Source: Rhodospira sp. (GTDB taxonomy: Bacteria > Pseudomonadota > Alphaproteobacteria > Rhodospirillales > Rhodospirillaceae). From it: a DNA stretch of 5,968 nucleotides. Numbering within the stretch: position 1 is the first letter of the stretch; each line of letters begins with the position of its first letter. The stretch spans positions 1 through 5,968 of the forward strand of contig JANQGN010000502.1 in NCBI GenBank assembly GCA_028277295.1. Reading direction: 5' to 3'. The notes under the pieces were generated by a model, which had not been told where the DNA came from, did no database searches, and saw only the letters and a program-made list of their open reading frames with translations. Both the position numbers and the translations under genes were made by a program. Below are positions 5,711 to 5,968 of this stretch, one piece after another.

Positions 5711-5968
5711 CTACGCCTGCCTGGCCTCGACGACGCCGCGCCGGATGTCGCGGGTTTGCTCAAAGAGTCGATAAAGCGTATCTCCCTCCCCCCAGCGGAT
5801 GGCCCGTTGCAGCGCCGTGAGGTCCTCGGTGAAGCGTTGCAGGCTGTCGAGCACAGCCTCGCGGTTGTTCAGGAACACGTCGCGCCACATGGTGGGGTCG
5901 CTGGCGGCGATGCGGGTGAAGTCGCGGAACCCCGAGGCCGAGTACTTGATCACCTCCTGGCGCAACTG
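5711..5968 (-). CDS. tyrA: Prephenate/arogenate dehydrogenase, C-terminal 85 residues (5' part outside the window)
   Basis: This is the tail of the tyrosine-biosynthesis dehydrogenase that converts prephenate (or arogenate) with NAD(P)+ to 4-hydroxyphenylpyruvate (or tyrosine). The visible part is the helical dimerisation domain. It carries the distinctive YSASGFRDFTRIAASDPTMW stretch followed by RDVFLNNREAVLDSLQRF and LQRAIRWGEGDTLYRLF, which is the classic TyrA-family C-terminus. The reading frame is open to the window edge at 5968, so the TTG at 5965 is an internal leucine and not a start. The stop (TAG, 5713-5711) is followed by a probable terminator. Whether it is specific for prephenate or arogenate depends on the missing N-terminal part; the alternative symbol tyrC is possible. 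Confidence 0.92.
   Translation of the reverse strand, partial: QLRQEVIKYSASGFRDFTRIAASDPTMWRDVFLNNREAVLDSLQRFTEDLTALQRAIRWGEGDTLYRLFEQTRDIRRGVVEARQA

Overview
The window is GC-rich with the strong codon-position bias of a high-GC proteobacterium, most likely an alphaproteobacterium. A Rhodospirillales-type genome is my guess, from the TyrA tail, the OsmC-type protein, the TRAP system and the style of the intergenic repeats; there is no rRNA or other phylogenetic marker to confirm it. Every gene I can support lies on the minus strand, so reading order runs from high to low coordinates.

Layout in transcription order. (1) 5968-5711: the 3' end of a prephenate/arogenate dehydrogenase gene, followed by a likely terminator (5663-5702). 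(2) 5539-5069: an OsmC/Ohr-family thiol peroxidase-like protein. (3) 5068-4733: a 336-bp gap with a possible promoter and an inverted-repeat operator candidate for the next gene. (4) 4732-3878: a GntR/FadR-family (FCD) regulator resembling DgoR. (5) 3877-3558: a 320-bp regulatory gap. Its half next to the regulator is packed with inverted repeats, and its half next to dctP holds two identical AGTGCACT palindromes 50 bp apart. (6) 3557-464: dctP, dctQ and dctM, a complete three-component TRAP transporter. (7) 450-1: the first 150 codons of a D-galactonate dehydratase (DgoD), running out of the window.

How the genes work together. The regulator, TRAP transporter and DgoD read as a sugar-acid catabolic locus. 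DctP would capture an aldonate (most simply D-galactonate) in the periplasm, DctQM would import it with an ion gradient, and DgoD would dehydrate it to 2-keto-3-deoxygalactonate. The GntR protein would release its operators when the sugar acid is present. Compared with the Escherichia coli dgo operon, a TRAP system replaces the MFS carrier DgoT. A strong hairpin between dctP and dctQ could keep the binding protein more abundant than the membrane subunits.

The tyrA and osmC-type genes look like an unrelated neighbourhood. I found no mobile element, tRNA, rRNA or CRISPR. The less ordinary content is in the non-coding DNA: the dyad array before dctP, the repeat-rich segment after the regulator gene, and the dctP-dctQ hairpin.
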